Of a stretch of 9,019 bases of DNA, positions 1 to 7,874 are shown one piece after another. The stretch is from an uncultured Eubacteriales bacterium (GTDB taxonomy: Bacteria; Bacillota; Clostridia; Christensenellales; Borkfalkiaceae). The notes beneath the pieces were generated by a model that saw only the letters and a list, made by a program, of their open reading frames with translations, made no database searches and was not told where the DNA came from. The stretch covers positions 1-9,019 of the forward strand of contig CACXHH010000218.1 in NCBI GenBank assembly GCA_902767455.1, read 5' to 3'. The translations under genes and the position numbers were made by a program. Position 1 is the stretch's first letter, and every line of letters starts with the position of its first letter.

Positions 1-2450
1 ACGTCGGCGTAAAGACCGACGTATTCGCCCGATATCTTCGTTGCGAACGAACAAGACGATTGATAAACGCCGTCGATATAATAATCTACGCTCGAACTAT
101 CTTTATCCCACACTATTTTGATATTATACGTCTTATTCACGTCGTCCAAATTGCCTTTGTTCCAACCGTCGAGCTCGAAATCGAAAGAGCCGTTGAGTTT
201 TCTGAAAGAAAGAAGTCCGCCGAGAGCGTCGTTATACTCGTTCACGTATCTTCCCGAAACGTAATACGTCCCCGAATAGGTAGTGACGTCGTTGATAGCG
301 GTCGCGCCGAAAATTATACCTGTCGCCACGCTGTTCGCGGCGTCGTTGCTGACGAATTTCACGTCGAAAGAGATACTGCCTCCCTTAAACGACTTATCCT
401 TGAACATCAATATCGAAGGTTTCGCAAGCGCCTTATAATAAGTCACGCCGTTTTTTTCGTAAACTTCCCAACTACCCATCGTAATCTTATAGTCTTTCTC
501 TTCAAGCTTGATGAAATAGGGCGAAGGATCTTTCACTACCTTATACGCCGCTTCTTTAAGTTTCGTCGCGTCCGTAGAAGTAATAGTGTGATTGAAGTCT
601 ATAAGCCTGACGTCTTCGTTTAAGTAAATAGTCTGATATATAGCCGCCGCCACGAGATAGCTCCCGTACACCGACGGGTGGTGATTGTCAGTGTAGTGAA
701 GGTTTATTTTGTTGGTTTGGTCGGAATATACTTCCATGAACCCGAACCCCGCGTACGCTACGCTCGCCCCGTATTTTTCAGCCGCTTCGGTATACTGTTC
801 GGCAAGGCGGACGGTCTTTTCGACGTCTATCACGTTTTCAGCCAACCTGTTGCCGTAAGACGAATAAAACACAGCTTTCGCCCCGTTTTCGTTTATCAAC
901 CCAAAGAGCGTCGTCATCGCCCGATCGAACTCGGCGGGATAATAGGTATCGTTGACGAACATATCGCTGTTTTCCTGCAATACGACGTAATCGAACTTAA
1001 AAGACTCGAACATATCTATAACCTGAGCGCCGTACGCGTCGGCGGGATCTGCGTACTGCGACATGGTGTGTCCGCCGCAAAGCACGGTCTTTACGTCAAC
1101 CGTCTTACCCGAAGCTTCGACGAAGCCGCCGAATATCTTCGTGGACATATCGTTGAACATCGTGTGGCTGTTCCCTATGAACAGAATTCTCAGATCGACG
1201 TCTTCGACGTTCACTTCGGTATCGTCCGAGAGCGCAAACTGCCTGACGGTCGAAGCGCACGAAAGCGTTACGCCCGCGCCGCGCCCCGTGAGTACGTCGT
1301 CATCGCTGAACGAAACGTAAACGACTCTGCCGATATAGCACGTAATTTCAGAACCGTTTACGACTGCTTTCATATCGCACTCGTTTCCGACCGAATATAA
1401 AACCGAAGAAACGCTCTTTTCTCCGCACACCGTCACCGCGCTTCCGTCGTTTTTAATAAGTCTTGCCTTATTATCTGCGGTTACGGTAAATTTGTAGTAA
1501 GAAGCGACCTTCTCGTCTCCGCCGAAGCAGAAAACAATTCCGTTTTCACTGCTGACGCACGGACGTATCTTTGCGGAAACGGTGCCTTTTTCAAGTTTTT
1601 CGTCGCAGATCATAACGCTTTCGTCGTCAACGGAAGTTATTACGTCGCCCGACGAGATAAACCTGCCTTTTAAAACGCCGAAACCGTTCGGCGCAGTATA
1701 TTCGAGCTCGTCTTTCACGACGATTTTTATATCTTTCCATCTGACGCCGTCAACGCCCGAACGAACGCCCGCCACACTGCCTTTTAAAGGCTTTTGATCG
1801 TAGTAAGTAAAATATAACTCGTCGTTTACGTAACACTGCAAGATAGATTCCGACCACCTTACGACTTTAAGCGAATACTCGCCGTTTTCCGTATAACCCG
1901 ATATTTCTTTTACCGCGCACGACGCCCAGCTTCCGTTTTCGACCTTACCGAGATACGCGTGCCCGCTTTGGCTTACGAAGTAAAAATAATAGCTTACGCC
2001 CGTCTCCCAGTAAAATTTGAATCCGTTATCGGATAAGCCGAAGACTATGCCGTCGTCGCCCGTTCCGTTTTTGACGATAGTCGCGCTATACGTTCCGAGC
2101 GAAAACGAGCTGTCTTTGAATACGCCCAGAGTGTTGACGGCTGTCGAAGTCATAACGCCGCCGTTTTTCGTAAGCGAGCCGTGCTTCGTTTCGGCGGCGG
2201 CTACGACGGGATCGGGCTCTTCTACCGAAGGGGAAGGCTCCTCCGAAGAATTTCCCGCAGAATGGGAAGCCGAACTCTCGGCGACCGAGCTTTGCTCCGC
2301 GCTTTGAGCGTCGCTTTCAGATTGACTTTGATAATAAGAACTTTCGTCGTTTCCGTCGGAAACGGACGTATTATCCGAAACGTTGTTACATCCACAAACA
2401 AAAGCAACCATAAGTATCGTCATAATGCAAAACAAAATTCTTTGTTTCAT
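1..2450 (-). CDS. Surface lipoprotein with SGNH/GDSL-type (DUF4886-like) hydrolase domain and ConA-like modules, 3' end outside window
   Basis: Open from ATG at 2450-2448 to the window edge (816 codons, no stop), so the C-terminus is missing. The start is set by AAGGAG at 2463-2458, seven bases upstream. Residues 1-21 are a lipoprotein signal peptide: MKQR, a hydrophobic stretch, then lipobox V-C-G-C with Cys21 as the predicted lipidated residue. Residues 22-82 form a Ser/Glu/Gln-rich linker, as in cell-wall-spanning lipoproteins. Beta-rich ConA-like modules appear at about 88-240, 250-415 and from about 640 onward. The catalytic domain spans about 418-612: block I is FIGNSHT with nucleophile Ser428, block III is VVLQENSD (Q492-D496), and block V is DNHHPS with Asp588 and His591. 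FIGNS plus LQE plus DxxHP fits DUF4886-like SGNH hydrolases. These are usually esterases or acetylesterases; the substrate here is unknown. It likely acts outside the membrane on a glycan. It lies 127 bases downstream of the phosphoesterase, in the same direction. Confidence 0.88.
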   Translation of the reverse strand, partial: MKQRILFCIMTILMVAFVCGCNNVSDNTSVSDGNDESSYYQSQSESDAQSAEQSSVAESSASHSAGNSSEEPSPSVEEPDPVVAAAETKHGSLTKNGGVMTSTAVNTLGVFKDSSFSLGTYSATIVKNGTGDDGIVFGLSDNGFKFYWETGVSYYFYFVSQSGHAYLGKVENGSWASCAVKEISGYTENGEYSLKVVRWSESILQCYVNDELYFTYYDQKPLKGSVAGVRSGVDGVRWKDIKIVVKDELEYTAPNGFGVLKGRFISSGDVITSVDDESVMICDEKLEKGTVSAKIRPCVSSENGIVFCFGGDEKVASYYKFTVTADNKARLIKNDGSAVTVCGEKSVSSVLYSVGNECDMKAVVNGSEITCYIGRVVYVSFSDDDVLTGRGAGVTLSCASTVRQFALSDDTEVNVEDVDLRILFIGNSHTMFNDMSTKIFGGFVEASGKTVDVKTVLCGGHTMSQYADPADAYGAQVIDMFESFKFDYVVLQENSDMFVNDTYYPAEFDRAMTTLFGLINENGAKAVFYSSYGNRLAENVIDVEKTVRLAEQYTEAAEKYGASVAYAGFGFMEVYSDQTNKINLHYTDNHHPSVYGSYLVAAAIYQTIYLNEDVRLIDFNHTITSTDATKLKEAAYKVVKDPSPYFIKLEEKDYKITMGSWEVYEKNGVTYYKALAKPSILMFKDKSFKGGSISFDVKFVSNDAANSVATGIIFGATAINDVTTYSGTYYVSGRYVNEYNDALGGLLSFRKLNGSFDFELDGWNKGNLDDVNKTYNIKIVWDKDSSSVDYYIDGVYQSSCSFATKISGEYVGLYAD
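615..1199 (-). other. SGNH hydrolase catalytic domain (within the lipoprotein)
   Basis: This is the alpha/beta hydrolase core of the lipoprotein, residues about 418-612. It begins with the hydrophobic strand LRILFIGNS, which carries the nucleophile Ser428. A Gly-Gly segment (CGGHTM) follows, which could supply the block II oxyanion glycine. Block III reads LQENS rather than the classical GxND, as in DUF4886 proteins. Block V is DNHHPS. The triad is therefore complete by motif: Ser428, Asp588, His591. Activity is inferred from motifs only. Confidence 0.8.
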
Positions 2451-2457
2451 CAATGTT

Positions 2458-2463
2458 CTCCTT
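2458..2463 (-). promoter_or_regulatory. Ribosome binding site of the lipoprotein gene
   Basis: AAGGAG on the minus strand, separated from the ATG at 2450 by seven bases (AACATTG). This fixes the start and places the lipoprotein signal peptide exactly at the N-terminus. Confidence 0.9.
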
Positions 2464-2467
2464 AAAT

Positions 2468-2520
2468 ATTATAAATTATCGCGACGATATTAAAAATCTG
2501 ATTCGACGTAATCGACGTGA
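2468..2520 (-). promoter_or_regulatory. Possible weak or regulated promoter region of the lipoprotein gene
   Basis: The minus strand has two -10-like hexamers: GATAAT at 2480-2475 and TATAAT at 2473-2468. Neither has a good -35 at 16-18 bases. The TATAAT would start transcription at about 2461, inside the ribosome binding site, so GATAAT is the better candidate. A TATCG-TCG-CGATA inverted repeat (2477-2489) overlaps the GATAAT element, and a direct repeat TCGACGT lies at 2503-2509 and 2512-2518 (9-base period). Such sites could bind a regulator. Alternatively the gene depends on read-through from the phosphoesterase gene. Confidence 0.3.
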
Positions 2521-2528
2521 TACTTAAA

Positions 2529-2566
2529 TGCCCTTTTTGCTTGGACGTTTACAAACAAAAAGGGCA
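2529..2566 (-). terminator. Stable hairpin after the phosphoesterase gene, possible (partial) terminator
   Basis: A perfect 11-bp inverted repeat, TGCCCTTTTTG at 2529-2539 and CAAAAAGGGCA at 2556-2566, with a 16-base loop, begins 12 bases past the phosphoesterase stop codon. On the minus strand the stem is followed only by TTTAAG, and the T-run sits in the 5' arm. It is therefore not an ideal intrinsic terminator; it may terminate partly, or protect the 3' end while allowing read-through into the lipoprotein gene. Confidence 0.5.
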
Positions 2567-2577
2567 CTATAACTTCG

Positions 2578-5500
2578 TTAATCGCGTTTTTTCTTTCTCA
2601 ATGCGAACGCCGCGGCAACGCCGGAAACAAGGGCGATAATGCCTGCCGTTGCGGGGAGCGAAGACTTACAGCCGAGTTTCGCCTTCTTACCGGACGAAGA
2701 AGCTTCATCGTCTTTAGAAGCGGAAGTCGAGTCGCTCGTATTCTCTCCCGTCGCGGGGATAGCTCTCGTTTCGTAATGCGTTTCGTCGTGCAAACAAACT
2801 CTTCTTTCTTCGCCGTCTTCGGTGGCGGTAGCTTCTTTTACTACCGTCCACTCGCCCCATTCGTGACCGAGCGGCTTTATCTCTTCAGTTTCGAGTTCTT
2901 CACCGCAAACGGTGCAGACTTTATGCTTTAAGCCGGCGCTCTCGCAAGTTGCGGCAAGCGTCTGTTCCCATTCGCCCGCGGTATGAGCAAGTCCCTTTTC
3001 TTTTACGGCTTCCATTATTTGCAGATACTTCGTAAGTTCTTGGCTCGCGTTAGTCATATTGACTTCGTAAGCTCTTACTATATATCTGTCGTAATCCATT
3101 ACGATTTTCAGAAGCTTGTTATATATCGCCTCCGGTACGGAATACGTATCGCAAGGCGCGTTTTCGACGTCAAGCGGAACGACTTTCGCAATCGCTTCTT
3201 TTGCGGAAGACATCGTAGAGTCGAATTCGGCGCTATCGGGAAGAGCGTAATCGCTTCCCGTGACGTAAACTTTGAGATAATCGAATTCAACGTCGGAAAA
3301 ATGCGATCTGAACCCGACCGAGCCTTCGACGGCGAATTTGCCCGCTACGTAAGTCAAAGCGAGTTTTCCGTCGACGAATATCGACATAAGCTTATTCGTG
3401 ACTTCCACTTTGAGCGCGACGCTGCCTTTTAAGTTTCCGTCTGCAAAATAGTCGGAAATCGTGGCGCTTGCGGGGCAGTTGACGTATTTTCCTTCAAATC
3501 TGTACACCCTGACGATAAGATCGCGGCTTCCCGTGTCGCTCTCGAGCTCGACGTTGAGCGAAGTTATCGTATCCATTTCGTCGGCGGCGCCCGACGCGAA
3601 CAGATGAAGCCCCGCGCCGAGCGAAGAACCGGTTGCCGTAACGAGCGTTTCGACAGTGCCGTCAACGAGCGTGAGCCCTTTCACGAGCGCCTTCGAAGAC
3701 GAATTGCCCGCCATAACGAGCGCGTTGTTTTCAAATTTGACCGCCGTATCGGTGGTGTAAGTATCTAATTTGTCTTTATCCCATTCGAGAGTGAAATCCG
3801 AATAAAAATCGGGAGTCTTGCCTTCGATGGAGAATTCGTCGGTGGAAGTTTTGACGATAAGAGCTTTACCTTCTTTCTGGTAACTTTCGGCGGCGGTCAC
3901 TTCAAAACGAATGGTCACGCCCGATTTGAGCCCGTTGAAGTTGAGCGTGTAGCTGTCTTTTTCGGGTACTCTGCCGAGATAGTGCTGTGAGCAAACTCTC
4001 TTTTCGCCGAGCAGTTCGCCGGTTTGGTCGTCGAACGCGCGGATGACGTAAGACTGAATTATATCGTCCATCTCTTCGTATTCGGTTATCGCCTTGGGGA
4101 AGGTTATTCTGACTATCGAAGCCGAAAGCGGTTCAGCCGTCACGACGGCGTCTTCGGCAAATTCGGGAGCTACGGCGCTCTGGTATCTTAACTCGTAGTT
4201 ATAGCCCGTAAGGTCGAGATTTCCGTCTTCGTCAATCGCGATATTCCAGTCTTTACCGAGTTTTTCGTTGTTGGTGAAGTCGTAGCGGACGATATTTATA
4301 TCTTCGTCGGTAACTTCCATATAGAGCGCGCTCTTTGCCGACCAGTTGTTCGGCTGGAAGGAGCCGTTTTCAACGCCGCCGACGTATCTGTTGCTTTCGA
4401 CGATAGGTCCGAACAAGCTTCCGCAAGTGACTACGGTGTAGTCGCCCTGCCAGATGGCGCGTTCGTCGGCGAGCGGGTTGTGCGCGTGTCCGACGAGCAT
4501 TACGGCGTTAGGATAGTTTTTGAGTATGGTATTCATCTCGAAATCGTGACCTGCGCCCGTTGCGTTCGCTCCCTGCGTGATATACGTCGTTCCGACGGGG
4601 TGTTCGTGTTCTATGACGAATACGGGTTTGCCCTGCGCTTCGGGAAGCTCGTAAGCCTTGGCTATCATAGCTTCGCGTTCGGCTATCGGGGTCTGGATAT
4701 AAAGACCTACGAATACGTAGCCTTTTACGACCTTATAATAATTAACTCCCGTGTCGCCGTAATCGGAATCCATGTGGAACATATCTTCAAAGACTTCGAC
4801 TATCTTCTGATTGTGTTCGGCGGTCGCGCGTTTGTAGCCCTGTTCTTCAAGACAATACGTGTCGTGGTTGCCCATGACGATTATTCTCTCGGGCTGTTCT
4901 TCGTTTGCGGGGAATACCGAATCCCAAACGTCGGCGAAGTCCTGCAACATATAATAATAGTTATGACCTAAATCGCCCACGCAGACGATGGCGTCGCAGC
5001 CTTTCGCCTTATAGTATTCGAGCGCGCTCTTCATCGCGGGGACGTTGGAAGCGTTCGCGCCGATATGCACGTCGCTCATGATGCCGACTTTGAGTTTTAC
5101 TTTCGGATTGTCGCCGACTTTTACGGCGACTTTCGAGCTTATCGTAGTATCGTTCATCGGATAGGTGACCGTAACGTACTGAACGCCGCTTTCGGTCGGG
5201 TTATATCCTTCGACCATATCGGAAGTTATATTTAACGTTTTCGTCGAGCCGTCTGACATAAGATACCTGACGTAGATCCCTTCAAATACGGGGTTTTCGG
5301 CGCCGAAGGGTATCTCTTCTTCCGCTTCGCATATAAGCTCAGACTTTTCGGCTTTCAAAGCGGGCTTATAAAGCTTGGTCTCGCCGTAAGTCACGCCCGA
5401 AGCTTCCTTCGTTTCGTAACGTGGATTTGCGCCGTTGAGCCACGCCGTGCCGACGTAATTTTCATCCACCCACGCGCTCGCAAAGCCGTTTGAAACGCTC

Positions 5501-7839
5501 GTTCTGACAGTAACGTCAGCAAGGTCGGAAACGGCAATTTCAGCCGAGCAAAGCGTTTTGGAAGCGTTAGCGACGCTCACCGCGCCGTCCGCGCCGACGT
5601 ATAAGTTTACGCCGTCGGCTATCGTCATCTGCGCCTTGGAGCCTTCGGTAAGCGAAAGCTTCGTGACGGCGGTATAATCGTATAAAGTCGTCGCGTCAAT
5701 CGCTTCTTCACCGAGCTCGCCCGAAAGCGAAGCAAGGCTCTTTACTTTGAAGGAATCTATCCTTACGTTACAGTGAGAAATATAGATACCTACGTTGCCG
5801 TAGCCAAGGAAGGGATAAGAAGCGACGTCGAGCGTTCTGTGGAACAACTCGTAGTTATCAACGCCCATGATAAGCTCGTCACCAACTACGGCAAGCCACA
5901 TCTTCATAGACTTTCCGCCCGTATATTTGCCGTAAATGTCGGGGAAGGTCGACTTGACGACGCCCGCGTTGTAGCGCCCCCATTCGTGCCAGCCCGATTT
6001 ATTATCGACGAAGCTTTCGTTGCCGTAATAGGATTCGTCGAAAAACCTGTCTATCGCGTTACCGAAAAAGCATTCCGCGCGCGGTTCGTCCATGGCGGTG
6101 CGGTACGTGAGCCCGAAGTTGCCGCTGCTTTCGTAAGATAAAACGGTCGCTTCGACTTCGAGATAATAATCGGTCGAGATCATATCCGTAAAATACGCGA
6201 GTTTAACGCCTGAAACGCCGTAAGTTTCGGCAAAGAGCGAGCCGTTTTCCTGATAGTAGGTCGCGCCCTTGAAGTACGAGCCTTCGGTTATCCCGTCGGG
6301 AAGCCCCGTAACGCGTTCTTCAGAAAATTCGGCTATATAAATAAAGTCGTCTTTTTCGACTTCCGCTTCTATATTCGCGGCGTATTCTTTTCCGTTGACG
6401 GTATATCTGACGGTGAGCGTCTGCGTTCCGACCGCGTAAGCGTTATAGCCTTCGACCATATCCGCGGTAACGGGCGTTTCGACGACCGAGCCGTCGGACA
6501 TCGTTGCGGAAATTCTCATGCCGCTCCAGTCGGGGGTTTCGTCGCCGTATTTAAACGTCAACTTGTCGGAAACTACCTTCGCCTTCTGCGCGACCTTTTC
6601 CGTTTCGTTGAGCGTAGCGTTAGCGTAAGTTACGCCTTCTGCGGCGTTGAAGCCGTATTTAGCCGTAGCGTTTTCGGCTACCGCCGCGCCTATGGAAACG
6701 CCGTCCACCCACGCGCGGACGAATCCGTTTGCGTAAGAAGTCCTGATATTTACTGAGTTTGCGTCGGCGATCGTTGCGGTCGCGGTATAAAGAGTGGTCG
6801 CGCCGAGCTTTAAGCAAGCTTCGCCCGCTTTATTGACGTTCGCGGTAAACTTTTCGCCGTTCTTTTCGGCTATGATAACGCTCGCCGCGTTCTCGCTTTC
6901 GCCGAAGTTCACGGTCGTGGTAGCGGTGTAGTTGGAAAGATTTGCCGAACTTTCCGCCGAAGCGGTCGCCGGCAGAGTCAAGCCGTGAGCTACTTCGTTT
7001 CCGTTTGCGGCGGAAGTTGCGAGTTCGTCAAGGCTGTAAACTTTATAGCTCGTGACTGTAGCGTCCACTCTGTAAGCCGAAATGCCGAAAGTACCGCTCG
7101 CAAGGTGCGGAGTCACCGAATAGTCGTGAGCGTATCTTAAAACTTCGTAGCCGTCGACGTAGAAAATTATCTCGTTGTCGATTACGGCAAGACGATAGTT
7201 TATCAACTGACCGTTCTTGAACTTGTCGACGTAGCCGGGAGCGAGAGTTTTCATTCTCGTAACGTTAAGATATGCCGCGTTGTTGTTCTTCGGATCTTTG
7301 AACCAGTAGTTCCAGCCACTCTTTCCGCTATACGACGCGTCGGTGTAATACGAAGAAAGGTAAATTCTGTTTATATCGGTACCCGTAACGCTGTCTATGG
7401 CTTTGTTCTCCCGGTGAGCGCGGTAAATGATACCGAAAGAGCTTCCGCCCGACGTTGTGCCGTTACTGACCAGCGACTGACGAACGTAAAAGTCCATATC
7501 GATAACGTAGTTGCCTTTGCCGTCGTACTCGTTGAACATAAACGTATTTTGTCCGTTATTCAACTCGTAAGCGTTTATATTCAGGTTTCCGCCGCTTTGG
7601 CTTGCCGCGGCAAGACTACCGTAGTAGCCATTCACCCAGCCCTCGGGAAGCGTTGCCGTCTCTTCTTCGGCGCAAGCCATCTCGTAGATGAGTCCGCCGT
7701 TTGCCGCCGAAACCACGGTCGCGGAAGCGTCGTCCGCGTTAGCCGTGAAGTTCACGGTTAAGTACATAGAAAGCGTTGCCGCAACTATCGCAAAAGCGCC
7801 GAAAGTTGCGATAAGCAAAGTGCGAAGTGTCTTTTTCAA
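2578..7839 (-). CDS. Giant secreted, surface-anchored multidomain metallophosphoesterase (1753 aa, TTG start)
   Basis: A calcineurin-like phosphoesterase with large extracellular accessory regions. The chosen start is TTG at 7839-7837 with AAGGAGG nine bases upstream (7855-7849); the in-frame ATGs at 7884 and 7869 lie in the promoter or at the expected +1. Residues 1-35 are a Sec signal peptide (MKKTLRT, hydrophobic core, ANA-DD). Then follow ConA-like module 1 (about 45-275), a small beta module (290-415), an Ig-like module (417-495), ConA-like module 2 (500-705), a second small beta module (715-825) and a second Ig-like module (826-909). The catalytic domain (915-1185) has D923/H925, D956, GNHD (N991, H992), EHEHP (H1078/H1080) and GHAH (H1118, H1120). 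After it come an FN3-like module (1225-1340), ConA-like module 3 (1343-1530), a helical stretch (1535-1615), a CxxC module (about 1620-1697) and an anchor tail. The substrate is unknown: a phosphomonoester or phosphodiester outside the cell. Confidence is high for the family, low for the substrate. Confidence 0.9.
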   Translation of the reverse strand: MKKTLRTLLIATFGAFAIVAATLSMYLTVNFTANADDASATVVSAANGGLIYEMACAEEETATLPEGWVNGYYGSLAAASQSGGNLNINAYELNNGQNTFMFNEYDGKGNYVIDMDFYVRQSLVSNGTTSGGSSFGIIYRAHRENKAIDSVTGTDINRIYLSSYYTDASYSGKSGWNYWFKDPKNNNAAYLNVTRMKTLAPGYVDKFKNGQLINYRLAVIDNEIIFYVDGYEVLRYAHDYSVTPHLASGTFGISAYRVDATVTSYKVYSLDELATSAANGNEVAHGLTLPATASAESSANLSNYTATTTVNFGESENAASVIIAEKNGEKFTANVNKAGEACLKLGATTLYTATATIADANSVNIRTSYANGFVRAWVDGVSIGAAVAENATAKYGFNAAEGVTYANATLNETEKVAQKAKVVSDKLTFKYGDETPDWSGMRISATMSDGSVVETPVTADMVEGYNAYAVGTQTLTVRYTVNGKEYAANIEAEVEKDDFIYIAEFSEERVTGLPDGITEGSYFKGATYYQENGSLFAETYGVSGVKLAYFTDMISTDYYLEVEATVLSYESSGNFGLTYRTAMDEPRAECFFGNAIDRFFDESYYGNESFVDNKSGWHEWGRYNAGVVKSTFPDIYGKYTGGKSMKMWLAVVGDELIMGVDNYELFHRTLDVASYPFLGYGNVGIYISHCNVRIDSFKVKSLASLSGELGEEAIDATTLYDYTAVTKLSLTEGSKAQMTIADGVNLYVGADGAVSVANASKTLCSAEIAVSDLADVTVRTSVSNGFASAWVDENYVGTAWLNGANPRYETKEASGVTYGETKLYKPALKAEKSELICEAEEEIPFGAENPVFEGIYVRYLMSDGSTKTLNITSDMVEGYNPTESGVQYVTVTYPMNDTTISSKVAVKVGDNPKVKLKVGIMSDVHIGANASNVPAMKSALEYYKAKGCDAIVCVGDLGHNYYYMLQDFADVWDSVFPANEEQPERIIVMGNHDTYCLEEQGYKRATAEHNQKIVEVFEDMFHMDSDYGDTGVNYYKVVKGYVFVGLYIQTPIAEREAMIAKAYELPEAQGKPVFVIEHEHPVGTTYITQGANATGAGHDFEMNTILKNYPNAVMLVGHAHNPLADERAIWQGDYTVVTCGSLFGPIVESNRYVGGVENGSFQPNNWSAKSALYMEVTDEDINIVRYDFTNNEKLGKDWNIAIDEDGNLDLTGYNYELRYQSAVAPEFAEDAVVTAEPLSASIVRITFPKAITEYEEMDDIIQSYVIRAFDDQTGELLGEKRVCSQHYLGRVPEKDSYTLNFNGLKSGVTIRFEVTAAESYQKEGKALIVKTSTDEFSIEGKTPDFYSDFTLEWDKDKLDTYTTDTAVKFENNALVMAGNSSSKALVKGLTLVDGTVETLVTATGSSLGAGLHLFASGAADEMDTITSLNVELESDTGSRDLIVRVYRFEGKYVNCPASATISDYFADGNLKGSVALKVEVTNKLMSIFVDGKLALTYVAGKFAVEGSVGFRSHFSDVEFDYLKVYVTGSDYALPDSAEFDSTMSSAKEAIAKVVPLDVENAPCDTYSVPEAIYNKLLKIVMDYDRYIVRAYEVNMTNASQELTKYLQIMEAVKEKGLAHTAGEWEQTLAATCESAGLKHKVCTVCGEELETEEIKPLGHEWGEWTVVKEATATEDGEERRVCLHDETHYETRAIPATGENTSDSTSASKDDEASSSGKKAKLGCKSSLPATAGIIALVSGVAAAFALRKKKRD
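2581..2679 (-). other. C-terminal membrane or cell-wall sorting signal of the phosphoesterase
   Basis: The last 33 residues read KKAKLGCKSS, then LPATAG, a hydrophobic stretch (IIALVSGVAAAFAL) and the basic tail RKKKRD. The tripartite layout of motif, membrane helix and positive tail is that of surface-sorting signals. LPATAG resembles LPxTG but has Ala where the Gly should be. The GC-x-SS just before it resembles Cys-containing CTERM-type tails. Surface retention is well supported; the processing enzyme is not known. Confidence 0.65.
2749..2982 (-). other. CxxC-containing C-terminal module of the phosphoesterase
   Basis: Residues about 1620-1697 hold a pattern common near the C-termini of clostridial surface proteins: ATCESAGLKHKVCTVCG, then LGHEWGEWT, then a second weaker copy with EERRVC. 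The cysteines are at 1632, 1642, 1645 and 1682. They could bind zinc or form disulfides. The repeats are of unknown function and probably act as a wall-proximal spacer. Confidence 0.55.
4285..5097 (-). other. Calcineurin-like metallophosphoesterase catalytic domain
   Basis: Residues about 915-1185. All signature blocks of the two-metal family (Pfam Metallophos) are in order: SDVH, GDLGH, GNHD, a His block (EHEHP) and GHAH. No metal ligand appears to be missing, so activity is expected. Between GNHD and the His block lies an insert of about 70 residues rich in acidic and aromatic residues, which may shape the active site. Confidence 0.9.
5113..7716 (-). repeat. Protein-level tandem duplication in the phosphoesterase N-terminal half
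   Basis: Two homologous blocks precede the catalytic domain: unit A, residues about 42-495 (7716-6355), and unit B, about 504-909 (6330-5113). Each is a ConA-like module, a small beta module and an Ig-like module in the same order. Shared landmarks are LP(E/D)G near the unit start, SGW in ConA, NGF-x-x-AWVD and (E/A)SGVTY in the beta module, and MSDGS followed by DMVEGYN in the Ig-like module. DNA identity looks low, so the duplication is old. Confidence 0.8.
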
Positions 7840-7848
7840 GGTAAAAAA

Positions 7849-7855
7849 CCTCCTT
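7849..7855 (-). promoter_or_regulatory. Ribosome binding site that decides the TTG start of the phosphoesterase
   Basis: AAGGAGG on the minus strand, nine bases from TTG at 7839. It lies inside the reading frame of the longer ATG versions (encoding the ARRFF residues), which is odd for translated sequence and ideal for a ribosome binding site. The protein then begins MKKTLRT, a standard signal peptide start. Confidence 0.88.
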
Positions 7856-7874
7856 GCATTGTTGTTCATAATTG

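Noticed and set aside
678..1400. Long plus-strand open frame (240 codons) antisense to the SGNH lipoprotein
   Set aside because: Shadow of the real minus-strand gene: the real frame has signal peptide, lipobox, SGNH motifs and RBS, while this frame is Arg/Val/His-rich with no recognisable domain or ribosome binding site. The same holds for 60-623, 1063-1320, 1582-1797 and 2017-2465.
2468..2473. TATAAT just upstream of the lipoprotein RBS as its -10 element
   Set aside because: Transcription would start at about 2461, inside the AAGGAG, removing part of the ribosome binding site; there is also no -35 at the right distance.
2740..2760. IPATGE near the phosphoesterase C-terminus as a true LPxTG sortase site
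   Set aside because: It is followed by a polar Ser/Asp/Lys linker rather than a membrane segment, and IPATG is a usual piece of the CxxC repeat itself.
4480..4971. Plus-strand open frames antisense to the phosphoesterase (also 2983-3432, 5773-6141 and 7414-7912)
   Set aside because: They mirror the coding bias of the real gene (frequent GAC/GTC and TTC/GAA pairs), have no domain or RBS, and overlap strongly conserved metal-binding motifs on the other strand.
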